A stretch of 64,000 bases of DNA, from assembly GCF_004768545.1 (NCBI RefSeq), contig NZ_CP038635.1:2480001-2544000 (forward strand). The letters run 5' to 3'. Shown here one piece after another: positions 51,892-63,463 of the stretch (position 1 is its first letter; each line of letters opens with the position of its first letter). The notes beneath the pieces are model-generated. The model was not told where the DNA came from and searched no databases. It saw only the letters and a list, made by a program, of their open reading frames with translations. Origin of the DNA: Cupriavidus oxalaticus (GTDB lineage Bacteria > Pseudomonadota > Gammaproteobacteria > Burkholderiales > Burkholderiaceae). The position numbers and the translations under genes were made by a program.

Positions 51892-52890
51892 ATGTCCGCT
51901 CCCTCGCAAACTCCCTCGCAAACTCCCTCGCCTGCTTCCATACCGGCCGCGCCCCATTCAGGCGGCATGCTGCTCGGCTTCATCGGCGTGGCCATCTTCA
52001 GCCAGACCCTGCCGTTCACGCGCATGGCAGTGGCCGAGCTGGACCCGATCTTCGTCGCGCTGGCGCGCGCCGTCCTGGCCGCGCTGCTGGCGCTGGCGCT
52101 GCTGGCCATGCGCGGCGCGCTGGCCGCGGCACGCCGCCCGCGCGGCGGCCAGTGGCAACGGCTGGCGGTGACTGCGCTGGGCGTGGTGGCCGGCTTCCCG
52201 GTGTTCTCGTCGCTGGCGATGCGCGAGGTGCCGGCCAGCCACGGCGCCATCGTGGTCGGCCTGCTGCCGCTGGTCACGGCCGTGTTCGCGGCCTGGTTCG
52301 GGCGCGAGCGGCCGTCGCCGGCGTTCTGGCTGTCGGCCGTGGCCGGCAGCGCGCTGGTGGTCGGCTTTGCCGCCTGGCAAGGCGCCGGCGGCCTGCAGCA
52401 CGCCGACTGGTACCTGTTTGCCGCGGTGGTGCTGGGCGCACTGGGCTATGCCGAGGGGGGCAAGCTGTCGCGCGAGCTGGGCGGGCTGGAGACGATCAGC
52501 TGGGCGCTGGTGGCGTCGCTGCCGGTGCTGGTGCCGGTGGTGGCCTGGCTGGCGCTGCGCGACCTGCCGGCGATCGCCGCGGCCTCGCCGCGTGCCTGGG
52601 CCGGCATGGCCTATGTCTCGGTGTTCTCGATGTTTGTCGGCTTCCTTTTCTGGTACGCCGGCCTCGCAAAAGGCGGCGTGGCCCGCGTCGGGCAGATACA
52701 ATTGCTGCAGCCGTTCCTGACGCTGGCGGGCGGCGCGCTGATCCTGGCCGAGCCGCTTGACGCCCCCACCATCGCCTTCGCGGTGGCGGTGATCGCTGTC
52801 GTGGCCCTCGGCCGCAACGCCGCCGTGCGCCAGAGCGCACCTGCCGCCGCCCCGGAAACGTCCCCTGTCCTTCCAGGACGCATTCACTGA
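51892..52890 (+). CDS. EamA (DMT) family transporter
   Basis: 332 residues, about ten membrane helices with two EamA halves (GFIGVAIFSQTLPFTRMAVA; MAYVSVFSMFVGFLFWYAGL). The start has a short Ser-Gln-Thr-Pro repeat from CTCGCAAACTCC DNA repeats. Members such as YdeD/RhaT-like carriers export metabolites. It lies 30 bases after lysE and 15 bases before ridA. Confidence 0.85.
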   Translation: MSAPSQTPSQTPSPASIPAAPHSGGMLLGFIGVAIFSQTLPFTRMAVAELDPIFVALARAVLAALLALALLAMRGALAAARRPRGGQWQRLAVTALGVVAGFPVFSSLAMREVPASHGAIVVGLLPLVTAVFAAWFGRERPSPAFWLSAVAGSALVVGFAAWQGAGGLQHADWYLFAAVVLGALGYAEGGKLSRELGGLETISWALVASLPVLVPVVAWLALRDLPAIAAASPRAWAGMAYVSVFSMFVGFLFWYAGLAKGGVARVGQIQLLQPFLTLAGGALILAEPLDAPTIAFAVAVIAVVALGRNAAVRQSAPAAAPETSPVLPGRIH

Positions 52891-52905
52891 CCAGGAGTCC
52901 AACGC

Positions 52906-53361
52906 ATGTCCGTCTACGACACCCTTGCCCGCCTCGGCGTCGAACTGCCGACCGCCAACGCCCCTGCCGCCGCCTACGTGATGGCCGCGCAGACCGGCAA
53001 TACCGTATTCCTGTCGGGCCATATCGCCCGCAAGGACGGCAAGGTATGGACCGGCAAGCTGGGCCAGGACATCGACACCGAATCGGGCAAGGCCGCCGCG
53101 CGCGCCATCGCCATCGACCTGCTGGCCACGCTGCACGCGCACGTGGGCGACCTGAACCGCGTCACCCGCATCGTCAAGGTGATGAGCCTGGTCAACTCCA
53201 CCACCGAGTTCACCGAGCAGCACCTGGTCACCAACGGCGCTTCCGAGTTCCTGGCCGAAGTCTTTGGCGACAAGGGCAAGCACGCGCGCAGCGCCTTCGG
53301 CGTGGCGCAGGTCCCGCTGGGCGCCTGCGTCGAGATCGAGATGATCGTCGAGGTGCAGTAA
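52906..53361 (+). CDS. RidA-family protein
   Basis: 151 residues, RidA/YjgF fold. Hydrolyses reactive enamine/imine intermediates such as 2-aminoacrylate. The catalytic Arg is residue 128 in KHARSAFGV, and the substrate-binding VPLGACVEIEMIVEV follows with Glu143. A GGAG site precedes it. This is a longer relative of the archetype, a separate RidA subgroup. Confidence 0.88.
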   Translation: MSVYDTLARLGVELPTANAPAAAYVMAAQTGNTVFLSGHIARKDGKVWTGKLGQDIDTESGKAAARAIAIDLLATLHAHVGDLNRVTRIVKVMSLVNSTTEFTEQHLVTNGASEFLAEVFGDKGKHARSAFGVAQVPLGACVEIEMIVEVQ

Positions 53362-53445
53362 TTTCCGCCGGCCGGCGGCCCGGGCGACCGCCACCGGCCG
53401 GCCTTGCCACACAGAAACACCCTCCCAGACCACAAGAGACACATC

Positions 53446-54636
53446 ATGAAATGGGCCATCTCCCGCCGGGCGCAGCAACTGACCAGCTCGGCCATCCGCG
53501 AAATCCTCAAGGTCACCGAGCGTCCGGAAGTCATTTCCTTCGCCGGCGGCCTGCCCTCGCCGGCATCGTTCCCGGTAGCGGCCATGGAGGCAGCGACGGC
53601 CCGCGTATTCGCCGACAACCCGCAGGCGGCGCTGCAATACGCCGCCACCGAAGGCTACCTGCCGCTGCGTGAATTCATCGCCAAGCGCCACGGCGTGGGC
53701 GTCGAGCGCGTGCTGATCGTGACCGGCTCGCAGCAGGCGCTGGACCTGATCGCCAAGGTGATGATCGACCCGGGCAGCAAGGTGATGGTGGAAACCCCCA
53801 GCTACCTCGGCGCGCTGCAGGCGTTCTCGCTGTTCGAACCCGAGTTCGTCTCGATCCCGACCGACGACAAGGGCCTGGTGCCCGAGGCGCTGACGCCCGA
53901 GCTGACCGCCGGCGCGCGCTTCCTGTACGCCCTGCCCAACTTCCAGAACCCAACCGGCCGCCGCCTGCCGCTGGAGCGCCGCCAGGCACTGGTGGCGCGC
54001 GCGCAGGAACTGGGCGTGCTGGTGGTGGAAGACGATCCGTACGGCGCGCTCAGCTATACCGGCGACCAGCTGCCGACGCTGCTGTCGATGAATCCGGACG
54101 GCGTGATCTACATGGGCTCGTTCTCGAAGATCCTGGCTCCCGGCATGCGCCTGGGCTACGTGATCGCCCCGCCCGAGCTGCATTTCAAGCTGTGCCAGGC
54201 CAAGCAGGCATCGGACCTGCATACGCCGACCTTCACGCAGCGCGTGGCCTACGAGACCGTGCGCGACGGCCTGCTCGACCGCCATATCCCGACCATCCGC
54301 GAGCTCTACAGCAAGCAGTGCCAGACCATGCTGGACGCGCTCAAGCGCCATATGCCGGAAGGCGTGACCTGGAACACGCCCGAAGGCGGCATGTTTATCT
54401 GGATGGAGCTGCCCGAAGGGCTGGACAGCATGGCTATCCTGGAAGAAGCGGTGAAGCGCAACGTGGCCTATGTGCCGGGCGCGCCGTTCTACGCCAGCAA
54501 CCCGAAGCGCAATGCGCTGCGCCTGGCGTTCGTCACGGTGCCGCCCGAGCGCATCGAGCAGGGCGTGGCGATCCTGGGCGAGCTGTTCCGCGAGTCCATC
54601 GCCGCCGCTGCCGCCAGGCAAGCGCGCGCGGCCTGA
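53446..54636 (+). CDS. PLP-dependent class I/II aminotransferase (2-aminoadipate aminotransferase-like)
   Basis: 396 residues from MKWAISRRAQQLTSSAI; the in-frame start at 53404 was rejected because an AAGAGA site precedes this ATG. Motifs ISFAGGLPSPASFP, VTGSQQALDLIAKVMIDPG, EDDPYGALSYTG and the PLP Lys in MGSFSKILAPGMRLGYV fit the LysN/MocR-type aminotransferase family. Substrate unknown; aromatic, branched-chain or 2-aminoadipate substrates are likely. Operon position after ridA suggests amino acid turnover. Confidence 0.88.
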   Translation: MKWAISRRAQQLTSSAIREILKVTERPEVISFAGGLPSPASFPVAAMEAATARVFADNPQAALQYAATEGYLPLREFIAKRHGVGVERVLIVTGSQQALDLIAKVMIDPGSKVMVETPSYLGALQAFSLFEPEFVSIPTDDKGLVPEALTPELTAGARFLYALPNFQNPTGRRLPLERRQALVARAQELGVLVVEDDPYGALSYTGDQLPTLLSMNPDGVIYMGSFSKILAPGMRLGYVIAPPELHFKLCQAKQASDLHTPTFTQRVAYETVRDGLLDRHIPTIRELYSKQCQTMLDALKRHMPEGVTWNTPEGGMFIWMELPEGLDSMAILEEAVKRNVAYVPGAPFYASNPKRNALRLAFVTVPPERIEQGVAILGELFRESIAAAAARQARAA

Positions 54637-54667
54637 CGCCGCACGGGCGCGCAATCCAGGAGCCGAC

Positions 54668-55312
54668 ATGCTGCGTATCTGGGGCCGACTCTCCTCCATC
54701 AACGTGCAGAAAGTGGTCTGGTGCGCGCGCGAGCTGCACCTGGACCATGAGCGCGTCGATATCGGCGTCAACAAGGGCGACCTCGACACCGAGGCCTACG
54801 TCCGCCTGAACCCGAACCGCCAGATCCCGGTGATCGAGGATTTCCGCGGCACGGACGTGGGCGGCGAGCCCTTCGTGCTGTGGGAATCGAACGCGATCGT
54901 GCGCTACCTGTGCGCGCGCTACGGCGAGGGCACGCTGTGGCCCGAAGACGTCAAGGCGCGCGCCTCGGCCGACCGCTGGATGGACTGGCAGACCACGGCC
55001 TTCAGCCCGGCCATGGTGACGGCGTTCCTGAACCTGGTGCGCACGCCCGACGGCGAGCGCGACGAAGCCGCCATCCAGGCCTCGTGCGCCCGCACCGAGC
55101 GGCTGGCGGCGCTGCTGGACAAGGCGCTGGCGGGCCGGGAGTTCATCGGCGGCGACCGCTTCACCATGGCGGATATCTCGCTGGCTTGCGCCGCGCACCG
55201 CTGGATGGGCCTGCCGATCCAGCACCAGCCGCGGCCCGACCTGCAGCGTTGGCTGGCGGCAATGCGTGCCCGCCCTGCCGCCGGCGGCATCCTGGAACTG
55301 CCGCTGCGCTGA
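54668..55312 (+). CDS. Glutathione S-transferase family protein
   Basis: 214 residues. N-terminal thioredoxin-like domain LRIWGRLSSINVQKVVWCARE, NPNRQIPVIED (cis-Pro) and LWESNAIVRYLC (glutathione-site ESxAI), followed by the helical C-terminal domain. Ser9/10 or Cys in SSINVQKVVWC could activate glutathione. Last gene of the MocR-linked operon, 31 bases after the aminotransferase. Confidence 0.88.
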   Translation: MLRIWGRLSSINVQKVVWCARELHLDHERVDIGVNKGDLDTEAYVRLNPNRQIPVIEDFRGTDVGGEPFVLWESNAIVRYLCARYGEGTLWPEDVKARASADRWMDWQTTAFSPAMVTAFLNLVRTPDGERDEAAIQASCARTERLAALLDKALAGREFIGGDRFTMADISLACAAHRWMGLPIQHQPRPDLQRWLAAMRARPAAGGILELPLR

Positions 55313-55348
55313 GCGGCGGCAGTTTTTCCTTCCTCTGCTTCTAGCTGC

Positions 55349-56002
55349 CTATTTCGCGGCACGCGAGCCCGAAGTCGCCGTAAAGATCCCCAGCCCGATA
55401 AACGCCGCCCCCGTCAGGTAGCGGCCGAATGCGCGTGCCCGCCCGGCGCGGCGCAGCGCCGGCATCACCGCGGCCGCGGCCATGACGTAGCAGGCGTCGG
55501 TGGTGGCGGCGATCAGCACGAAGGCCACGCCCAGCGCGAGGCTCTGCGCCAGCGCCGAGCCGGCCGGGTTCATGAACTGCGGCAGGAAGGCGGCGAAGAA
55601 GATCGCGGTCTTGGGGTTGAGCAGCGCCACCACGAAGCCGTCGCGCATCACCTGGCGCAGGCTGCGCTGCGCCACCTCCGGCGTACCGCCGCCCGCCGCC
55701 GCAGCGCCGCCACGCAGCGCGCGGATGCCGAGCCAGATCAGGTAGGCCGCACCTGCGTACTTGACCACCGAGAACGCCAGCGCCGACACCGAGAACAGCA
55801 CCGCCAGCCCCAGCGACGCGCCGATGGCGTTGCCCAGGTTGCCCAGCGCCACCGCGCCGATCGACGCCAGCCCGGCCTGCCGCCCTTGCGCCAGCGTGCG
55901 CGTCACAATATAGACCACGGCCGGGCCGGGCGTGATGGCCAGCGCCAGGCTGGCCAGCACGAAGGCGGTCAGCAGCGGCCACGCGGGCAGGAATTCGGTC
56001 AT
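55349..56002 (-). CDS. LysE family amino acid exporter
   Basis: 217 residues from MTEFLPAWPLLTAFVLAS; the longer frame (56047) adds residues without family features. Signature LAITPGPAVVYIVTRTLAQGRQAG and AYLIWLGIRALRGG. About six membrane helices. Convergent with the GST gene; a second LysE protein 4 kb from the first, but in a different transcription unit. Confidence 0.88.
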   Translation of the reverse strand: MTEFLPAWPLLTAFVLASLALAITPGPAVVYIVTRTLAQGRQAGLASIGAVALGNLGNAIGASLGLAVLFSVSALAFSVVKYAGAAYLIWLGIRALRGGAAAAGGGTPEVAQRSLRQVMRDGFVVALLNPKTAIFFAAFLPQFMNPAGSALAQSLALGVAFVLIAATTDACYVMAAAAVMPALRRAGRARAFGRYLTGAAFIGLGIFTATSGSRAAK

Positions 56003-56414
56003 GGGCAGCCTCGTTCGATGTTGCGATGCGGGCAGCGCCCGCGTCATGGCGAACGCCAGTATGCGCCGCTACACCGCGCTCGCGCCAGTCCCTGCCATGG
56101 CTGCCATGGCCAGTCATCCGGGCGACGCGCAGGCAAGCAGACTTTTGCAACAGGCGCCGTTTAGAGTACTCTGGCCGGTGTGGCGGGTACTTCCCACATG
56201 CGCTGCAGTGCTCTTGGGGGATTCCCTAATCCCTGAATGTGGCTCATGCCTGGCATGACGCAATGTACGGAAGCGAACACGGAACCCGTTCCTACAATCG
56301 CTGGTTCTTTCCCGCGCGCGGCGGATGCCGCGCGCCGGTGCAAAGCGCAAGCGGGTCGCCCCAGGGCACGCAGATCGCCCGGGCTCCCGAGCCAACCTGA
56401 GGAGGATTTCGATC
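56003..56414. other. Intergenic region upstream of lactate permease
   Basis: This 412-base divergent gap holds no recognised gene. A possible plus-strand promoter is TTGCAA at 56145-56150 and TACTCT at 56167-56172 (16-base spacer). A short dyad, ATGCCTGGCAT, lies near 56248-56258. A strong GGAGG site is just before lctP. Confidence 0.45.
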
Positions 56415-58097
56415 GTGTGGAGTCAAGTCTATGACCCGCTGGGCAATATGGCGCTGTCGACCATTGCCGCGGGCATTCCCGTCGCCGTGCTGCTGGCAGC
56501 GCTGGCGTTCTTTCATATGCAGGCACACCTGGCCGCGGGGCTGGCGCTGCTGATCGGCATCGTGGTCGCATCCACGGTGTTCGGCATGCCGGCGGCGATG
56601 GCCGGCAAGGCGGCGGGGCTCGGCATCGTCTCCGGGCTGTTCCCGATCGGCTGGATCGTGCTGAACATCATCTTCCTGCACCGGCTCACCACCCTGAACG
56701 GATCGTTCAAGGTGCTGCAGAACTCGATCTCCGGCATTACCGAGGACCGCCGCCTGCAACTGCTGCTGGTGGCGTTCAGCTTCGGCGCCTTCTTCGAGGG
56801 TGCGGCCGGCTTCGGCACGCCGGTGGCCGTGACCGGCGCCATCCTGATCGGCCTGGGCTTCTCGCCGCTGGCCGCCTCGGGGCTGGCGCTGATCGCCAAT
56901 ACCGCGCCGGTGGCCTACGGCGCGCTGGGCGCGCCGATCATCGGCCTGGCCTCGGTGACGGGGCTGGACCTGCTCGACCTGTCGGCCATGATCGGCCGCC
57001 AGCTGCCGTTTTTCTCGGTGATCGTGCCGTTCTGGCTGATCTGGGCCTTTGCCGGCTTCCGCGGCATGCTGGCGATCTGGCCGGCGATCCTGGTCGCGGG
57101 CGTGAGCTTTGCCATCCCGCAGTTCCTGGTGTCGAACTTCCACGGCCCGTGGCTGGTGGACGTGATCGCGGCGCTGGTGTCGATGGGCGCGCTGACGCTG
57201 TTCCTGAAGGTCTGGCATCCGAAGGAAATCTGGACTTCGACCAAGATCCTGGGCCGCCACGACGAATCCAAGGTTGACCATCCCGAAGCGCTGGAAGCCG
57301 ATGCCGCCGCCAGCGCCGCCTCGGCCGGCATCTCGGTGGCCAAGGCCTGGATGCCGTGGGTGATCCTGACGGTGTTCGTGTTCGTCTGGGGCATCCCCGA
57401 GTTCAAGAAGCTGATGGATAGCGTGTGGGCCTGGAAATTCCCGATCCCGGGTCTCGACAAGGCCATCGTCAAGGTGCCGCCGGTGGTGCCCAAGGAAGTC
57501 ATCGAAGGCGCCGTGTTCAACTTCAACGTGCTGTCGATGGCCGGCACCGGCATCTTTGTCTCGGCGATCGCCGGCGGCCTGCTGATGGGCTACTCGGTGC
57601 CGCGCCTGTTCAAGGAGTACTGGGAAACCATCAAGCTGGTGCGCTACTCGCTGCTGACCATCTGCGCGATGTTCGGCGTCGGCTACCTGACCCGCTACTC
57701 GGGCCTTGATGCCACGCTGGGCCTGGCCTTCGCCCACACCGGCGTGCTCTACCCGCTGTTCGGCACCATGCTGGGCTGGCTGGGCGTGGCGCTGACCGGC
57801 TCGGACACGGCCTCGAACGTGCTGTTCGGCGGCCTGCAGAAGACCACCGCCGAGCAGCTGGGCCTGTCGCCGGTGCTGATGGCGTCGGCCAACAGCTCGG
57901 GCGGCGTGATGGGCAAGATGATCGACGCGCAGTCCATCGTGGTGGCCTCCACGGCCACCAAGTGGTACGGCCACGAAGGCGACATCCTGCGCTACGTGTT
58001 CTTCCACTCGATCGTACTGGCGATCCTGGTGGGCCTGTTCGTGACGCTGCAGGCCTACGTGCCGCCGTTCACGCATATGGTGATCCACCACCCCTGA
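56415..58097 (+). CDS. lctP: L-lactate permease
   Basis: 560 residues from GTG, with GGAGGA 9 bases upstream. Proton-coupled uptake of lactate/glycolate. About 12-14 membrane helices; motifs FGAFFEGAAGFGTPVAVTGA, ANTAPVAYGALGAP and VALTGSDTASNVLFGGLQ are diagnostic of the LctP family. No lactate dehydrogenase gene (lldD or dld) is adjacent. Followed by its own terminator. Confidence 0.94.
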   Translation: MWSQVYDPLGNMALSTIAAGIPVAVLLAALAFFHMQAHLAAGLALLIGIVVASTVFGMPAAMAGKAAGLGIVSGLFPIGWIVLNIIFLHRLTTLNGSFKVLQNSISGITEDRRLQLLLVAFSFGAFFEGAAGFGTPVAVTGAILIGLGFSPLAASGLALIANTAPVAYGALGAPIIGLASVTGLDLLDLSAMIGRQLPFFSVIVPFWLIWAFAGFRGMLAIWPAILVAGVSFAIPQFLVSNFHGPWLVDVIAALVSMGALTLFLKVWHPKEIWTSTKILGRHDESKVDHPEALEADAAASAASAGISVAKAWMPWVILTVFVFVWGIPEFKKLMDSVWAWKFPIPGLDKAIVKVPPVVPKEVIEGAVFNFNVLSMAGTGIFVSAIAGGLLMGYSVPRLFKEYWETIKLVRYSLLTICAMFGVGYLTRYSGLDATLGLAFAHTGVLYPLFGTMLGWLGVALTGSDTASNVLFGGLQKTTAEQLGLSPVLMASANSSGGVMGKMIDAQSIVVASTATKWYGHEGDILRYVFFHSIVLAILVGLFVTLQAYVPPFTHMVIHHP

Positions 58098-58141
58098 GTG
58101 CCCTGCCGCCGCGGCAATTTCGGCAAGGCGTTTCGGACAAG

Positions 58142-58164
58142 GCCCCGCCCCTGGCGGGGCTTTT
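58142..58164 (+). terminator. Intrinsic terminator of lctP
   Basis: GCCCCGCC and GGCGGGGC form an 8-bp stem with a 3-base loop followed by TTTT, about 45 bases after the lctP stop. Confidence 0.85.
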
Positions 58165-58278
58165 CCATTGGGCAACGCGCGTATCATGTTGCGTCTGATC
58201 CGCCGCAAGCGCCCCCCGGATCCTGCAAGGACAACACGGACGACTGGGCGCGCCGTGGCACACAACGGGAACCCTGCC

Positions 58279-60108
58279 ATGTTGCGTCGCCTGGAAAGAC
58301 TGATCGACCCCTTCCGTCCCATGCCCGACCGCGAGCCGCCAGGCCAGGTCCTGCGCTTCTACACCTGGTACCTGCGCGAAGTCTGGGGCGTGTTCGTGCT
58401 GCTGTTGCTGGTGGGCCTGGTCGGCGCGCTGATCGAGGTGGCGCTGTTCAGCTTCCTCGGCCGGCTGGTCGACATGGCGCAGACCACGCCCGGCGCGGAA
58501 TTCTTCAGCCGGCATCGCAACGAGCTGGTGTGGATGCTGGTGGTGGCGGTGCTGCTGCGGCCCATCTTCTTCGGCCTGCACGACGTGCTGGTGCACCAGG
58601 TCATCAACCCCAGCCTGTCCAACCTGATCCGCTGGCAGAACCACCGCTACGTGCTCAAGCAGAGCCTGTCGTTCTTCCAGAGCGACTTTGCCGGGCGCAT
58701 CGCCCAGCGCATCATGCAGACCGGCTTCTCGCTGCGCGACTCCGCCGTGCAGGCGGTCGACGCGCTGTGGCACGTGGTGATCTACGCCGTCAGTTCGCTG
58801 GTGCTGTTCGCGCAGGCGGACTGGCGGCTGATGATCCCGCTGCTGCTGTGGATCGCCTGCTACGTGGCCGCGCTGCTGTACTTCGTGCCGCGCGTGAAGG
58901 AGCGCTCGGTGATCGCCACCGAATCGCGCTCGCGGCTGATGGGGCGCATCGTCGACGGCTATACCAACATCACCACGCTCAAGCTGTTCGCCCATACCCG
59001 GCAGGAAGAGGACTACGCGCGCGACGCCATGGCCGAGCAGACCGAAAAGACCCGGCTGGCCGGACGCATGGTCAGCGGCATGGACGTCACCATCACCGCC
59101 ATGAACGGCGCGCTGATCGCCGGCACCACCGGGCTGGCGGTGTGGCTGTGGAGCACCGGGCATGTCACCACTGGCGCGATCGCGCTGACCACGGGCCTGG
59201 TGATCCGCATCAACAATATGTCCGGCTGGATCATGTGGGTGGTCAACGGCATCTTCGAGAACGTCGGGCAGGTGCAGGACGGCATGAAGACCATCGCCGT
59301 GCCGCGCAAGGTCAATGACCGCGCCAATGCGCAGCCGCTGCGCGTGACGCAGGGCGAAGTCCGCTTCGAGCAGGTGGGATTCCACTACGGCAAGGGCTCG
59401 GGCGTGATCGAGGGCGTCAACCTGACGGTGCGGCCGGGCGAGAAGATCGGCCTGGTCGGCCCGTCCGGCGCGGGCAAGTCGACGCTGGTCAACCTGCTGC
59501 TGCGGCTCTATGACGTGGAAAGCGGCCGCATCCTGATCGACGGGCAGGACATCGCCGATGTCACGCAGGAAAGCCTGCGCGCGCAGATCGGCATGGTGAC
59601 GCAGGACACCTCGCTGCTGCACCGCTCGATCCGCGAGAACCTGCTGTACGGCAAACCCTCCAGCACCGAGGCCGACCTGGCCAATGCGCTGCACGGCGCG
59701 CGCGCGGACGAGTTCATTCCCGGCCTGGTCGATGCCCACGGCAATACCGGACTGGAGGCGCAGGTGGGCGAACGCGGCGTGAAGCTGTCAGGCGGACAGC
59801 GCCAGCGCATCGCGATCGCGCGGGTGCTGCTGAAGAACGCGCCGGTCCTGATCCTCGATGAAGCGACCTCGGCGCTGGATTCGGAAGTGGAAGCGGCGAT
59901 CCAGGACAGCCTGGAAACGCTGATGCAAGGCAAGACGGTAATTGCCATCGCGCACCGGCTGTCGACGATCGCGCGCATGGACCGGCTGGTGGTGCTGGAC
60001 AACGGGCATATCGTGGAGAGCGGCACGCATGCGGAATTGCTCGCGCATGGGGGGCTGTATGCGCGGTTGTGGGCGCATCAGACGGGGGGATTTGTGGGGG
60101 TGGATTGA
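58279..60108 (+). CDS. ABC exporter, fused membrane and ATPase domains
   Basis: 609 residues from MLRRLERLIDPFRPMP; an upstream in-frame TTG (58168) would add 37 basic residues and is less likely. A six-helix transmembrane domain (about 35-330) precedes an ATPase with Walker A GPSGAGKSTLVNLLL, Q-loop MVTQDTSLLH, signature LSGGQRQRIAIARVL and Walker B VLILDEATSALD. A homodimeric MsbA/ABCB-type exporter; substrate (lipid, peptide or drug) unknown. No accessory genes nearby. Confidence 0.92.
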   Translation: MLRRLERLIDPFRPMPDREPPGQVLRFYTWYLREVWGVFVLLLLVGLVGALIEVALFSFLGRLVDMAQTTPGAEFFSRHRNELVWMLVVAVLLRPIFFGLHDVLVHQVINPSLSNLIRWQNHRYVLKQSLSFFQSDFAGRIAQRIMQTGFSLRDSAVQAVDALWHVVIYAVSSLVLFAQADWRLMIPLLLWIACYVAALLYFVPRVKERSVIATESRSRLMGRIVDGYTNITTLKLFAHTRQEEDYARDAMAEQTEKTRLAGRMVSGMDVTITAMNGALIAGTTGLAVWLWSTGHVTTGAIALTTGLVIRINNMSGWIMWVVNGIFENVGQVQDGMKTIAVPRKVNDRANAQPLRVTQGEVRFEQVGFHYGKGSGVIEGVNLTVRPGEKIGLVGPSGAGKSTLVNLLLRLYDVESGRILIDGQDIADVTQESLRAQIGMVTQDTSLLHRSIRENLLYGKPSSTEADLANALHGARADEFIPGLVDAHGNTGLEAQVGERGVKLSGGQRQRIAIARVLLKNAPVLILDEATSALDSEVEAAIQDSLETLMQGKTVIAIAHRLSTIARMDRLVVLDNGHIVESGTHAELLAHGGLYARLWAHQTGGFVGVD

Positions 60109-60116
60109 TCCCGCTG

Positions 60117-60154
60117 TTTGCTCCCCTCTCCCATGAATGGGAGAGGGGAGCAAA
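60117..60154. repeat. Perfect REP-like palindrome / bidirectional terminator
   Basis: An 18-bp perfect stem, TTTGCTCCCCTCTCCCAT with its complement, closes a 2-base loop between the convergent ABC-exporter and parC genes. Shares the CTCTCCC core with the element at 41374-41413. Confidence 0.8.
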
Positions 60155-60172
60155 CACTGGCTCCGGCGAAAC

Positions 60173-62515
<2,343 letters not shown>

Positions 62516-62584
62516 GGATAGGCAAGAATTCGGCGCGCCATATTGCAGCAGCGCGCCGGGTTGCTTGTGGTTCGGTCATGCCGG

Positions 62585-63397
62585 TCAGGGCATATTGCGC
62601 CGCCCGCCGATCACCATCTTTACGCGCGGCCCGTCGGCAATGGCACTGGCGCGCATGGGCCCCGCGCCCTGGGCGGGCTGGTAGAACCGGTAGAACTGCA
62701 GGACCGTGCTGACATACTGCCGCGTCTCGGGGTACGGCGGAATCCGGTTGTTGTAACGCTGCACCGCACCTTCGCCCGCGTTATACGCCGCCAGCACCAG
62801 TTCCAGGTTGTTCGGGAACAGCTGCATCAGCCAGCGCAGGTAGCGCACGCCAGCCGTGATGTTGGTGCGCGGGTCGGCCAGCTTCTGTTCGACCGTGCGG
62901 CGCTGGTCGGCGCTGACGCCGAAGCGCGCGCCGGTGTCGGGAATCACCTGCATCAGCCCGATCGCACCCTTTGGCGAGACCGCACCCGGGTTGAAACCCG
63001 ACTCGACCGCCATCACCGCCTTGACCAGCGCGGGATCGACGTCCTGCCTGCTGGCGATCTGGTGGATCAGCGGCTCGACGGTCTTGATATTGGGATGGTT
63101 GACGACGTACCGGTAGAGCTTGTGCTGTTCGAGGTCGATATCGTCAGCGCCGTCCGCGCCGGCTGGCGCCCTGCCGCGCTGTATCGCTGCCAGCCGCGCG
63201 CTGTCGAGCTTGCCGCCGTCCTTCATGAACAGCTTGTAGCGCGAGTCGAGCTTCTGGTCGGCAAAGTGCGCGATGCCGTCGGCATCGATATAGCCCCACA
63301 GCTCGGCATGGGCCGCCGGCGCGCAGGCGAGCCCGGCCAGCGCCAGCACGGCGGCTGCCGTCCTGCGCCATGGATTGCCGGGGGGTCTCGTCGTCAT
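62585..63397 (-). CDS. Lytic transglycosylase with DUF4124-type N-terminus
   Basis: 270 residues. A signal peptide (to about residue 31, AAHAELWG) leads into a DUF4124-like segment (LWGYIDADGIAHFADQKLDSRYK), then an SLT domain: VMAVESGFNPGAVSPKGAIGLMQVIP with the catalytic Glu in AVESGF, and AAYNAGEGAV. Cleaves peptidoglycan glycan strands with 1,6-anhydro ends. It lies between parE and parC on the same strand, an unusual position for such a gene. Confidence 0.9.
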   Translation of the reverse strand: MTTRPPGNPWRRTAAAVLALAGLACAPAAHAELWGYIDADGIAHFADQKLDSRYKLFMKDGGKLDSARLAAIQRGRAPAGADGADDIDLEQHKLYRYVVNHPNIKTVEPLIHQIASRQDVDPALVKAVMAVESGFNPGAVSPKGAIGLMQVIPDTGARFGVSADQRRTVEQKLADPRTNITAGVRYLRWLMQLFPNNLELVLAAYNAGEGAVQRYNNRIPPYPETRQYVSTVLQFYRFYQPAQGAGPMRASAIADGPRVKMVIGGRRNMP

Positions 63398-63463
63398 CGT
63401 GCGTTCCTGCTGGTCTGCGGACTGGGGGATTATCCCCCCAATCGCGGGCCGGCGCTCCAGTGG

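Noticed and set aside
51958..54789. 943-residue frame antisense to the MocR-linked operon
   Set aside because: Opposite five recognisable genes; Gln/His/Arg-rich shadow.
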